Positions 10,538-21,078 of a stretch of DNA of 64,000 nt are shown piece by piece (position 1 is the stretch's first letter; each line of letters opens with the position of its first letter). This DNA is from Austropuccinia psidii (lineage: Eukaryota > Basidiomycota > Pucciniomycetes > Pucciniales > Sphaerophragmiaceae): assembly GCA_023105745.1 (NCBI GenBank), contig JALGQZ010000011.1:28580612-28644611 (forward strand), in the 5' to 3' direction. A program made the translations under genes and the position numbers. The notes under the pieces are model-generated. The model saw only the letters and a program-made list of their open reading frames with translations, was not told where the DNA came from and did no database searches.

Positions 10538-10641
10538 GGGCCCAACCGGGAATTGAACCCGGGACCTCGCCCATTTGAAAACCCCATAGGTGGGTACCAA
10601 ATGAACCCGAAGGGCGAATCATACGACTAGACCATTGGGCC
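10538..10641 (-). tRNA. tRNA-Pro (anticodon CGG) with 32-nt intron
   Basis: The minus strand folds as a full tRNA. The acceptor stem is GGCCCAA (10641-10635) paired with TTGGGCC (10545-10539), and the discriminator is C at 10538. The T arm is CCGGG-TTCAATT-CCCGG with a perfect B box. The anticodon stem is CGCCC/GGGCG. The loop reads T-T-C-G-G-G, then a 32-nt intron (10605-10574) at the canonical position after base 37, then T. The mature RNA would be 72 nt. The A box region reads TGGTCTAGTCGTATG; proline tRNAs normally have GTGG in the D loop, so G18 appears to be C here. That residue pairs with position 55, so reduced function or pseudogene status is possible. The CCA end is not encoded, as expected in eukaryotes. 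Confidence 0.85.
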
Positions 10642-11050
10642 GCCAGTGACCCCAAATTGCAGTGAAACCTCAACTAAGTTTTATTTAAAAATCTGCGCCT
10701 TGGATGCGTCGAAGCTTACTCTTTTGTCCGCTCTGATTCTTGTGGCGTGTCTGCAAGAACAACTTGATGGAAGAGTGCAGCGAGACTTCATTAGGACGTC
10801 GAACTCGGTGGATTAAAAGAAATACCAAGAAAGTCGAAACAGAATTACGTTGTCCGGGCGCGAGTTACCAACAGACAACGCACAGCAACCATAACTTTGC
10901 CCCCACGAAAGACATATTGCCTCATTTGAACTACATAGATAAGACCTTACAAAAAAATGGAAAAGGTAGCTTCAAGCCTTTTTAAAAAGTAAATAAAAAG
11001 GTTCAGGTAAACTTACAATGTTCACTCTACTCCGGAGAGGAGGAAAAAAT

Positions 11051-11991
11051 CATACTTGGAAGTTTTTTCTATACCTCTTGGGTTGATTATTTTAGCTAAA
11101 GATTTTCAGTTTATTGATCACCACTTGCGATAATTTTTTTACAGAATTAGGGGGACACAAATTACCCTATTTTGTCTGCTCATGCTGATGGGGGGTTTTC
11201 CTCACCTTTTCCAAATAGATACAGTACCTGTATTGATAGATGTTGTACCATTTATTTGTCACAAGTCACTGCTTTTATGTAGAAAACCTTTGTACTCATG
11301 CACTAACATGAATAAAAACTAAGTTGTAAAGATTTTGACTCATCTGATTTTGCACATACCATACATGTAAATATAAAAAACTGTTTCAATTTGAATTTTT
11401 ATTATTTTTGGTCATCTTATGGGGAAATTTCTTGCCCCTTTAATAGTAAACACTTTTCTTCTTCAATTCCCTACCCCAGGTTGGTTCATTCCAATCAGAC
11501 TACAATTAGTTATAAAACTAAGACTTTTACATCCAATATAACTTATATATTATCACCATAAATCAGCATACTGACATTGAAAATCTCCCCACCAGGAATA
11601 TACAATCAGCTAGTCAGAATTATACTCAAATGGCTCTATTAGGCTCAATGGAATTCAGAAAGACTTATTGTAATTAGTAGAATGAAGATGCAAGGCAGAT
11701 TCCTCCAAAAACTTCCACACAAAGTCAAGATTTATCAGTTGAGCATACATACCCTTATAACATGGTTCTTTCAATATATCTGAGAACACAATCATTCAAA
11801 AAAGTAGCTAATGTCCACTTGGTGTTGTGAAAAGTTGGGATCATATTCATGAAATAAGAAAGAGGAATAACTCCAAAGTCATACCAGTTTATTTGACTTC
11901 AAAGAAAGAATACAAATGTAAAAAATTATCTCAGAGTGAGAAGAACCAACCTTTAACCAAATCAGATTTTGAACATATTTGATACTAATTA
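11051..11991. other. Intergenic AT-rich DNA, nothing recognised
   Basis: No open frame of useful length, no terminal repeat and no RNA gene could be seen. It lies between the CpG-retaining tRNA island and the solo LTR at 11992. Confidence 0.4.
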
Positions 11992-13768
11992 TGTGAGGTG
12001 TGGATATGAAACTTTGATTAGAAATCAAGTACCTTTCCTGCCCTCAAAATTTGAATAAGGTAAAATTCAATTAAAAAGAGTAAAATTTAAGATTTTTAAG
12101 AGAAAACACACCAAATTCATTTTTTTTAATTTTATGAGTATGAAACAATAATATTATAAATATTTCTTGTCTTAAAAAAGATAAAAATTTATCCAAAAAT
12201 ACTGTACAAGAGATATTTAAGGCTACAAAAGAGATTTCTTCAAGAGCAATTTCAATTGGAATTAATTGAGAAAAGAACTGCAGGAAATTAATATAAGAAA
12301 AAAGTATTCAAAAAGATTATTAAAGACAAAAAAAATTCCCAAAAGTGACCAGAGTGAATTTGGAAACAAAGTGACAAAGTTAACAGTGATTAAAGATGCT
12401 TTAATTCACTCATGGGGTGGTTCAAGGGGTAAAAATGTTTATAATGATTTTTCAGGTGGTTGAAAGTTTCAAAATTATTTAATAAAGGTGATTGGAATCT
12501 TGAATTGATTGGTTTAACAGTGATTAAACCAACCATAAAAGTAAAATATTCTAACATGAAGAGAAAAGTGGGCCAAAGAAGACATTCTTTTATTTCCACC
12601 AATTTTTTTACTCAAAAAGTGAAACTTTCTCTTGTCAGTATTGAAAAACACTTTAAAAGAATAAAAGCCAAATATGGCATCATTGAAACCTGGTTTGGAC
12701 CAAAAAGGGGCTGGTTTTATCCATTTTAGACCCTTAAACCAGCCATTGCTATAGTAATAACTGGTTTCAAATCTTCAAAACACATTAGAATGTGTGTAAG
12801 AGATGACAAAACCAGTTAAAGCTGTTTTTCTAAGATTTTTTTATCTCAAGGATAGTTTTACCCTCTTGGAAACAGTTAAAACTGACCTGGTTGGTATCAA
12901 AACCTCATCATCAAATGAGTCACAGACCCTGTGACTCAATTCCAGGCCAATAGTGATGAACTTTTGCATGAATTTTGACAACCCATGCCTGCCAGAAAGG
13001 AATTTGGGGGAGTCTGGCACCCTTGGAGCCAACATCCCTTTCCCCCCAGAATTAATCTTTCCAATTTATTTTTTCTTTAATTCCTCATCATTTATTATGG
13101 TTGTAATTTACACATGTAATTCAATTTATTGCTTAAATAACACAAGTGTGATAATTGAGACCTCAAATTTTGATCAAATCTTACTTATTTAATACAGGAA
13201 CACATTTTGACATTTCAATTGAATGTGCTTCAATTCCTCATAACTTCTGAACTGCACACCACACCTCAATTTTAACACAAAAATTAATTTTTAACACCAC
13301 ATGTGGTGTAAATTAAATTGAATATTTGAGGATTTTCAATTTTTATACAGAAAATAATAAAAAGTTAATTTAAGCTTATTTACAGTTGAGTTACAGAAAT
13401 TTCACCCAGAGGTTACCCCACTTTATTTTTATGAGGAATTCAATGGTGAAATAGCTTTAATAGGTTTATTTATTGGATAAAAAGTTATAATATTTTTTTT
13501 AAATTTTTTCCAGAAATATTTTAACTTTGAGGTTTTTGTTGAAAATTCATTTTTACTTAATTTTTTCCAGTAAAAATGAGTTTTCACAATTTTAAGTTTC
13601 AATGTAATTTTAATTTTGAATTATAAATAAAATTTTCTTTTTATGTATAAATTTTATATTTATATTTTGATATTTTGTTTTTTTAATATAAATAAATCAC
13701 TTTATAATTATAACATGATTTGTTTTTTGTGGTCTTTTGGGTATATAAAAATACCTCTAAGGCTCACA
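11992..13768 (-). repeat. Solo LTR, Gypsy family related to A/B/F
   Basis: On the minus strand it begins TGTGAGCCTTAGAGGTAT at 13768 and ends ...GTTTCATATCCACACCTCACA at 11992, matching the terminal blocks of the A, B and F LTRs in a decayed form. Flanking 5-mers are AATTA (11987-11991) and AATCA (13769-13773). They differ by one transition and are consistent with a target-site duplication. No internal retroelement sequence is attached, so this is a solo LTR left by LTR-LTR recombination. It contains the 23-bp dyad at 12916-12938. Confidence 0.65.
12916..12938. repeat. Perfect 10-bp inverted repeat with paired TGAGTCA sites
   Basis: Arms TGAGTCACAG and CTGTGACTCA are separated by ACC. Each arm carries TGAGTCA or its complement TGACTCA, the consensus for Gcn4/AP-1 type bZIP factors. 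It lies inside the solo LTR, about 840 bp from its 5' end. Its role as a bound site is inference. Confidence 0.5.
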
Positions 13769-14554
13769 AATCAAAGGAAGAAGGAGAGTTTAATAGTAAT
13801 TATTCACATGGTAAGAAAATAGAAATTAACCTTAATTATGGCTGGAGAATTTCTCTTTGTGATAGTAAAAATACATTCTGGGGGAGTAAAAAAGACACAT
13901 GTATTAAAGCCTTTGGCCAATTTTCCCAACAGTTGAACTTAAATTATACAAAGGGGACACTAAAATTGCATGATTGGAAATTTCAACAATTATGGAAGAC
14001 ATATAAGAACAAGTATTACATGTGTATGGATTCCATATTTGGAAAAAAGACAAAAGTAGGAGAAAACAACATTAATGAAACCAGGAAAAAATAGGTGCAA
14101 AGATGAGGAACCAATAATGAAGGAGTGGGATGGAAACATTTGCATCATGGATTATAGGAATAAGGATGATTCATTGACAGGGGATGAAGAAGGTACCAAT
14201 GTGAACCAAGTTTCAATTTAAGAGGATTATTCAGAGTCCCAAGTCCAATTTTAATTAGATAGTTTGAAGGCTGGGAAGGTTGGGCCCAAAGGTAGACTAC
14301 CTGTCAAAATATTTAAAATTCGAATTTAGGGGTGTTCTCAAAATCCTAGAGAAAGCCATAACTACCTATGATTCTCAATTAGCTGAAAAATTGAGAGAAA
14401 ATAAAAAACAAGATGAAAAGAAGTGTGAATTGAAAATTGAAAATAAAGAAAGGCAACAGAAATTTACAATTGAGAAATCATAAAGGGAGAAAAAATTTAA
14501 ATTATCAGAAATTGAAAAAATGATTCCAAAATTTTTCAAGAGTTTAATGAAAAG
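13769..14554 (+). pseudogene. Remnant of a SANT/Myb-like DNA-binding protein gene
   Basis: The plus strand encodes a basic segment with the spacing of a SANT/Myb-like helix bundle: KAFGQFSQQL, then LKLHDWKFQQLWKTYKNKYY. It ends at a stop at 14092-14094. After further stops a charged, Lys/Glu-rich coiled-coil-like segment follows (14370-14480, CELKIENKERQQKFTIEKS). The upstream residues that keep the frame open (13720-13768) come from the neighbouring LTR and are not part of the gene. Myb/SANT-like proteins of this build occur in rust genomes both as host genes and as partners of PIF/Harbinger transposases; I cannot tell which applies. The copy is interrupted by several stops and bounded on both sides by LTRs. 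Confidence 0.35.
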
Positions 14555-16476
14555 TGTGAGCCTTGAGGTATATTTTACATACCCAAATAGGCCACAATTA
14601 TCTTAAAAATAATTTCTGAACTATGCATAAACCATAAATCAGGCATAAATTGAAAATTCATCATTTTTGATTTCAAAAAAGATGAATAACTTTTTATTAA
14701 GTAGGTAAATCCACGGATTTAAGACCAGATTTGGACTCTACACAAGATTTCACCTAGGGTATCTACATAGAGTGAATAAGCTTAAATAAACTCTTTTAGG
14801 TGGTAATATGGAAAATACTTCAATACCACATCATCAATACCACATAAAAGATCCGTAAAAATTCTTGTTTTTCTCTATTTCACACCAAAATAATGGGAAT
14901 GTGAGAAATCCCATGTTACCTGTACACTAAGAATAGTGTTATGCATGTTTTGGGAACTTAATATTATGGTATTCTTACATGCACTTTTGATACAACCGTA
15001 GTGGATATCTCACTTTAAGCCTGAATTTCTATTTTGACATAAAAAATAGTCAAGGGGGACAAAAGACATCAAAGAGAGCCAGGGTACCCAGCCTCTGAGA
15101 CCTTTGAGGCATGAACAGCTCCAAAGCTTGGATCCATGGCTGATCTTGGTCCAATTAGTAAACTAAAACCTTTGGGGAACTTGGTTACCAAGTCAAAAAT
15201 TCATTATATCATAAGAAAGTAGCAAATAACCTGCTATTTTGATGTTCCAAGGAGGTAAAGAGCAACTTAGACTGGTTTAACCATGTCAATTATTAATTAT
15301 TTTCCATTGATAAACCCTAAAAGAGTGATTAAAACCCTTTTTGGACTAGTATCCATTGATTTACCCCATAGCAACCAGCCATATAGTGCTATTTGCAATT
15401 CTATGTAGAAATGAGGTAAAAACTTCAAAGATTCATTAAAAATACAATTCTTGATGAATCTTTCTGAGAATTTCAGGACCAATTAAGAACTTTATAATTC
15501 ATATAAAAACCAAAAATAATTATACTTTCATAAGTAAGATTAACAGTTTTACTTACAGTCCATTTTTGATGATTTCATGTGAAATACTGAATCTTTAAAA
15601 ATTCACAGAAAATACACTCTGTGATGAAATTTCCAATAAAAGTTATGACTTGGAGAAATCAAATATTATTTTTTAATAAAAGAAGATTTACAGTTATTAC
15701 CCCTTTTATTCTTAACCATAAATGGGTTGGTAATCACGCAAAAGTATCAATAAAGTAATTATGATAATCTTAAATGACTACAGATGATGCAATCAAAAAT
15801 CCAAAACGTTTTTGTTTTTTCTAGCTCACTGGTTTTTTAGGTCTGCTCCATGGAACACCTCTGTGAGCTGTCTTGGACTTAAAAGAGGCCTCCTCTTGCT
15901 GTTTTTTCCAAATCATCACATTATTCAATTATACCTTTATTACCAACAAGTAAGTATTGGTGAAAACCATTTCTTAAGTGTTTTATTATTTAAGAATCGA
16001 TCAGAAACATGTGAAATAATAGAAATCAACTATATATTGTTGTAATACTGTTATAAATCCATTTTGAACCTTTAAAATCCACAATTATGTGTCAAATTCT
16101 TCTACTTTTATCCGTAATGAGCTTGTTGGAGTATTAGTGAGTGATTTATCTTAATTCTTAAAGTTTTTCTCTAGTAATTGTTTTCTTCAAGAATCATATT
16201 TATAATTATTCTTGCAAAAGATAATTATATATTAAAATAATTGTATTACTTTAATAAAGAAGTTCTATTATTAAATACTTCTTGTAATTGATTCTAGTAG
16301 ACAATTACTGCTTACTGTTATAATCACTAGTGGTGTATAACAAGTAAAATAAATAAATAATTAATTGTTTATTGAATTTTGGTTATAATAATTTTTATTA
16401 TTATATTACATAAGAACAGTCATAGTACTGTTGATTAATACTAATATTATCAACAGTTTCATAGACACATCTTACA
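14555..16476 (+). repeat. Element B 5' LTR (1922 bp)
   Basis: It begins TGTGAGCCTTGAGGTAT and ends CATAGACACATCTTACA, with TG...CA termini. It is collinear along its whole length with 27031-28947 and with the LTR of element F. Many CpG sites of the F copy are TG or CA here. No gene is supported inside it. Confidence 0.9.
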
Positions 16477-16754
16477 TTTGGGGCCTGGCTGTGTTTTTTG
16501 AACCTTGTACCCTTAATTAATATATTTTTAAGCTTGAAAATATATTAATTTGATTATTTTTTCTTTCAATTTAAATTTAAAATTGTCTTAAAATCTTTTT
16601 CATTGAGTAATTTTGTTTAATTTTATACTGTTTTCACATGTGGCTTTTTCACATCCAAAAAACTTATAAAATTATTCTTTGAGTTACTCTGAATTAGTTT
16701 TGATTCAAAATCTCAAATTTTAATTTTTTTCTTCAAAAAGAGTAATTCTTTTAA
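16477..16754 (+). other. Element B leader, first part, with primer-binding region
   Basis: It starts TT then TGGGGCCTGGCTG, the same GC-rich primer-binding block as in element A. The block CACATGTGG followed by CTTTTTCACATCC (about 16635-16657) recurs in the A leader. The leader is split by the MULE insertion and resumes at 20984. Confidence 0.55.
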
Positions 16755-16863
16755 GGTGTTGGTAAGAACACGTAAGAGCTTACGTGTTTTTACTAAAAAC
16801 TTACATGTTTTGGCCATAATTTGGTAAAAACACGTACGTTTTTAGTAAAAACATGTAAGGGGT
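16755..16863 (+). repeat. MULE left terminal inverted repeat
   Basis: It pairs with 20890-20983. The repeat itself contains the palindromic unit ACACGTAAG/CTTACGTGT twice, plus direct repeats of TTTTACTAAAA-type spacers. These could be transposase-binding sites. The first ~55 bp match the right end closely; the inner part matches less well. Confidence 0.75.
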
Positions 16864-17364
16864 GCCATGGGCCCATTTTTAATTAAAAATGAAACACAAT
16901 TGGGCCTGTATTGGGCCAAAACATGCCCAAAAGAGGTTTTTCCCCACAAAACCTCTCTAACTCCAAATTGTTTCAGATTTTTTTGCCCAGCCCCCCCAAA
17001 AAAAACAACCCCAAACACCCCAATAATCCACATTATACCCACCCCAAACCATTGTTTTTTTTTGTAAAAACAGCATTACCAAAGCCATTTTGCAAAGCTT
17101 TTCACACTTTTTTTTCTTTTTTTCCCCCAAAGACTGCATTTTCCACCACAACAACCTGCTTTCAAGCCTCTCAATTTTCAATTTTTTACCTTCCCTCATC
17201 TATTAATCCCACATTTAAACCACTTTCTTTCACTCTTAACCACTTCTGTTCATTTTTCACACCTTTTTTCACCTCTTTTTCACATTTTGAAAGGTTCTTA
17301 CCCCATTCCAAATCCCCCAATTCCCCCTTTCTTTCACTTTTATACATAATTTTCATTAAAAAAA

Positions 17365-19544
17365 ATGCTTCAACCCCCCACTGAAGGTGAATTTCAGACC
17401 CTTGAGCTTCTTTGGCAACATGTGCATAATGTTGCCAGGGCTCAGGGGTCTGCTGTGTCCACCTTGAGGTCTAATATGACCCACAACCAAATTGAAATAT
17501 GTTGTGACAGGTCTGGCACCCCAAATCCCAACAAAAGCCCCTCCAAAACAGTCACCTCAAGAAAGCTTAACTGTCCTTTTAGACTTTATGCCAGGAAATA
17601 TGCCAAGAGTACCACTTGGACTCTTAAAGTCAAACATCCTGAACATAGCCATGATGCCACTGAAAATATCATGGCACATCCTGCTTTCAGGAAATTCAAT
17701 GAGCAAGAAATATCCCAAATTGCTCAAATGTCTGAATCACTGCTCATGCCAAGGCAAATTCAGGCCCAATTATGCAGCCAGAGGGAGTCTGACAGGCCTG
17801 TAATCCTTCAAGACATTTACAACCAAGTCAAGAAGATCAAGAAAGACAAACTGCAAGGCAGAAGGCCCATTGATGCTCTTATTGACACTCCAAACAAAAA
17901 AATTTTGTTTGGTCCTCTGCAAGGGATTCTGAGGGACACATTACCTTCATGTTTTTTACTCACCCCCTGGCCATAAAAATTCTTCATGGCTTTCCTCATG
18001 TCATTCTTATAAATTGTACTTATAAAACCAATAAGTACAAAATGCCCCTTTTCAAAAGTCATGCTATGCATTTGGCACATCAACAAGGATGTATCTGCTC
18101 ATTGCATGAAGAAAATTGGTCATGGAACTGATTTTGAAAATTTTATGGGCCTTTGGAATCAAGTAGTATACTTCTTCACTTTATTTCATTTTATTTCACT
18201 TTTTTTCTTATTATTGTCTTTATTAATGACTTTGGGATTGATCTCTCAGCTTATGTATTCACCCACTGAGAAGTCTTTCAAAGACAACTGGAAGAAGCTT
18301 CAAAAGCAATTTAAGAATCCTGAGGTCTTGCAGTATTTGGAAAATACCTGGCTTCCTCTAACGGAGTATTATGTGCCAGCCTGGACCAACCACCATTGCC
18401 ACCTGGGTGTGGGCTCCACCTCCAGAGTTGAAGGTGCCCATGCCATGGTTAAAATTTGGCTCCAAAAGTCCACTGGTACTCTCCTGGAGGTAGTCAGGGC
18501 TCTCCACATGGGATTCAGAAAACAATTTATTGAAATTATCAACAGAATCTCCAAAGAAATGATTGTCCATGTCAAGAATTTTCCTCCACACATCTGTGCC
18601 CTCAATGGCAAGGTGTCTCATTATGCTCTTCAGATTGCCTTTGAAAATTTCAAAACAAAATTTCCTCCAAATGAAAAATGCACCAACAAATACAACAATT
18701 ATAAAGGCATTCCTTGCAATCATAAGACCCAAAAGGCATTTGCCAAGCGCCAAAGGCTTGAATTATCAGACTTCCATCCTCAATGGCATTTGAATTTGCC
18801 TGTGAGGGTTTTTTAATTTTTTCTTATTATTTTTTTTCTTATTAACTGATTTTATTTGTCATATTCTTCTCAGGCTGGTTTTCAAGGTGATGATCAAAGT
18901 GTTGAAAAAGAAAGAAAGAATGAAGCCAAGAAAATATTTGAAGCCATTGGGAAGACCTGTTTCAAAGACCAATGGCATGAATCACTCCAATACTTCAGCA
19001 TTTTCAAGATGTTTTGACTGGAAAAGTCCCATTTGATCAAATTCCCAAGAGTCAAGAGGATGAGCAATATTATGAAGACCCTCTAGAATGCAAGAATATC
19101 TGTGGGAGACCCCAAGGAGCCAAGAATAAAAAAAATCAAAACAAAAGAGAACCTTCAAGTTTTGAAAGTATTGAAAGTCAATCCAAGAGAAGAGGAAGAC
19201 CCCCATCAAAAGTGACCAGCACAACAACATCAAGATCCCAGTCAAATGTCCCCTCTCCAATTATGGAAGTGGACTCATCTGAAGATTCTGAAGGTTCTGA
19301 GGACTCATTATCTGAATCCATCAGTTCATCAGATTCACTACCCTCAGAAACTGAATTAAATAAATCAGAAGTAACCCTTAGAAGGTCCAGAAGATTGGCA
19401 ATTGGAAGCAAAACCTCACAAAGAAAATCACACAAGCCTGACACCAGTTTGAATATCTATGATGCAATTGACTTGACCTGTGAGCATTGTCAAAGCAATT
19501 ATCACACAAGTGATGAATGCTCCAAGCTGTTTATGAGTTGCTGA
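17365..19544 (+). pseudogene. MULE transposase, internally deleted
   Basis: The start at 17365 opens a 203-codon frame with a FAR1/WRKY-GCM1-like zinc domain: ICCDRSG, KLNCPFRL and a later HPEHSH pair. The frame then shifts near 17940. The next frame holds the start of the MULE catalytic domain, where the usual Asp of the ID-TYKTN motif is Asn (LINCTYKTN). A further deletion jumps from KMPLF straight to LCIWHINKDV, removing the region with the second catalytic Asp. An intron of about 80 nt ends at a CTCAG near 18250. The conserved C-terminal part of the transposase (GSTSRVEGAHAMVK) follows, then an acidic Ser-rich tail with a GRPPSK AT-hook and a CEHC...C-type knuckle, ending at 19544. The frameshifts, the missing catalytic residue and the deletion mark it as inactive. 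Confidence 0.82.
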
Positions 19545-19611
19545 TTATTTTTAGTGTAATTTACAGTTGTTTATTTTGATATTTATTCATTTTTTGAACT
19601 TATTTTATCAG

Positions 19612-20235
19612 ATAACTGGCTCAGAAGACTTGCTCAAGTTTATATTGAAATACACCTTCAAGGCCATCAATTTCCAGGGTGATGGAAACTGTGGCTACAG
19701 AACAGTATCCCACTTCATTTACAAGACTCAAGATCGATGGGCTGATGTCAGAGGTGACTTGGCTGAAGAAATTCACCAAATTCAAGACCTTTATCAAGCC
19801 ATGAACACATTAATTCCCTCAGTATCCTCTTCTTTCAAAAGAATTGAATGGTATGAAGATGTTGGCCAGGCTCCAAAAAGCAAGTGGATGTCCATGCCTG
19901 ACATGGGGGATCCAATTGCAAATAAGTATAAAAGACCAGTTTTCTTTTATTCCACAGCCCAATCTTTTTCTTTTTTCCCTTATTTCTGTTCTCCAAATGA
20001 TAATCCCCCCATTTTCAACTGCTTCTTGAATAGTTGTGCTCATTTTGTTCCTTTGGACATCATCATTTCTAAAGTTTATCCAGTCCCCCCCATTACTGTG
20101 AACTGGAAGATTCATGCCCAAAAACAAGCCCTGGGGTGGGCTGATAAATTTAAGAAACACAGAATGTTGTATTTGTCTAATCTTCCTCCCCCCTCTCAGA
20201 AAAAACCCAATATTTTGGAGTTTTATTCTGATTGA
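19612..20235 (+). CDS. OTU-family cysteine protease exon of the MULE
   Basis: After a TTTTATCAG splice acceptor an uninterrupted frame of about 207 codons encodes an OTU (ovarian tumour) type cysteine protease. The catalytic Cys lies in NFQGDGNCGYRTV near the start, in the classic D-G-N-C setting. The matching His is in CAHFVPL near residue 145. OTU enzymes cleave ubiquitin or related chains. In MULEs such proteases accompany the transposase, but their role in transposition is unknown to me. The frame is intact although the transposase upstream is broken. It probably was the last exon of a longer transposase-OTU transcript, since no own start codon with good context is visible. Stop at 20233-20235. 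Confidence 0.75.
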   Translation: MTGSEDLLKFILKYTFKAINFQGDGNCGYRTVSHFIYKTQDRWADVRGDLAEEIHQIQDLYQAMNTLIPSVSSSFKRIEWYEDVGQAPKSKWMSMPDMGDPIANKYKRPVFFYSTAQSFSFFPYFCSPNDNPPIFNCFLNSCAHFVPLDIIISKVYPVPPITVNWKIHAQKQALGWADKFKKHRMLYLSNLPPPSQKKPNILEFYSD

Positions 20236-20339
20236 ATGATTTTTGTATATACAATTTATTCCAATTATCCCCCTCCTCAGTCATATTTATTGCTTAGATC
20301 CCACCTCAGTCTCCTTTTTTATCAAACATGTGGAGCTTT

Positions 20340-20725
20340 TGTACTTGAAAAAAGTCATATTACACACAAGAAAAAAAACAGTTGAAAAAAACCACTCATT
20401 GTGCCTTCACTTGTTGTCCCACCAAAAGATTTTTGCCAATTCATGAGCTTCTGGTTCCTTATTGTCCAGATTGAACCCTTTAATTTAAAAAAAATGAAGT
20501 AAATTCATAAGTGGGAAGTTATCAAATTCACTTTTTAAAAATAGCCATATTACAATGACAGGAAAAAACATTTGAAAAAAAAACCCTTTTTGCACCTTCA
20601 CTTGTTCCACCCAAAAAAATTCCCAAAATTATGTGATTCTGGTGCTTTTTTCTTCAAATTGAACCCTTCATTTTTAAAAATAAATTAAGGAAATTCATAA
20701 GTGGGAAGATTTTAAATGAATTTTT
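20340..20725 (+). repeat. Two-copy tandem repeat of about 190 bp in the MULE 3' region
   Basis: Unit 1 (about 20340-20530) and unit 2 (about 20531-20725) share in the same order: a CATATTACA block, A-rich tracts with TTGAAAAAAA, CCTTCACTTGTT, a TTCTGGT block, TTGAACCCTT, and AAATTCATAAGTGGGAAG. Identity is perhaps 75-80% by eye. It lies between the OTU stop and the right terminal repeat. Confidence 0.65.
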
Positions 20726-20889
20726 GAAAAAAGTATGCCATTTTTGGCATATTGGCCAAATTGGTGAAATTTGGCGGAATTTTTTTTTTGAAAATATTTG
20801 TGCTTATTGACATGCCAAGTCGGGAAAAATATGGCAAAAGAAAATTAAAAAAATCCTCAAAACTGAGCCTGAGGATTTTTTTTTGAAAA

Positions 20890-20983
20890 TTAAGGTCACT
20901 TACGTGTTTTTACCATAAACTGGTAAACACACATAAGCTTTTAGTAAAAACACGTAAGGGCTTACGTGTGTTTACCAACACCC
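20890..20983 (-). repeat. MULE right terminal inverted repeat
   Basis: The reverse complement begins GGGTGTTGGTAAACACACG and continues as the left end does, including CCCTTACGTGTTTTTACTAA. The left end lacks one of the three starting G residues. Palindromic ACGTAAG/CTTACGT units are again present. Confidence 0.75.
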
Positions 20984-21078
20984 TTTTTTTAATATTAAAA
21001 AATAAAAACCTTATTAAAAATCTTTAAAATATTTTAAAAGTATAAAAAATAATTTTTCTTTTATAAATTTTTCTCTAG

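Larger units (their letters stand above)
10260..11050. other. CpG-retaining island around the tRNA
   Basis: In contrast to the flanks, this block has frequent CG dinucleotides (for example around 10300, 10415 and 10700-10870) and more balanced base content, like the host gene island at 54-57.7 kb. It holds the tRNA-Pro gene. A short frame at about 10740-10985 is open but has no recognisable domain, and I do not call it a gene. The block reads as original host sequence surviving between repeats. Confidence 0.5.
16755..20983 (+). mobile_element. Mutator-like DNA transposon with OTU protease gene
   Basis: The element has long terminal inverted repeats starting GGTGTTGGTAA at the left and ending TTTACCAACACCC at the right. 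It is flanked by TTCTTTTAA (16746-16754) and TTTTTTTAA (20984-20992), a 9-bp target duplication with one mismatch. That size is typical of Mutator-like elements (MULEs). Inside are a broken MULE transposase gene with an N-terminal FAR1-like zinc domain, a Ser/acidic tail region, and an OTU-type cysteine protease reading frame. It is inserted in the leader of element B and so is younger than B. With a damaged transposase it cannot move by itself. Confidence 0.85.

Noticed and set aside
10464..10673. Open frame across the tRNA on the minus strand
   Set aside because: It is simply the translation of the tRNA-Pro gene and its flanks; the DNA is explained fully by the tRNA fold.
16842..17384. Several overlapping open frames, one of 157 codons
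   Set aside because: They lie in the pyrimidine-rich leader of the MULE before the transposase start, have biased composition and no motif.
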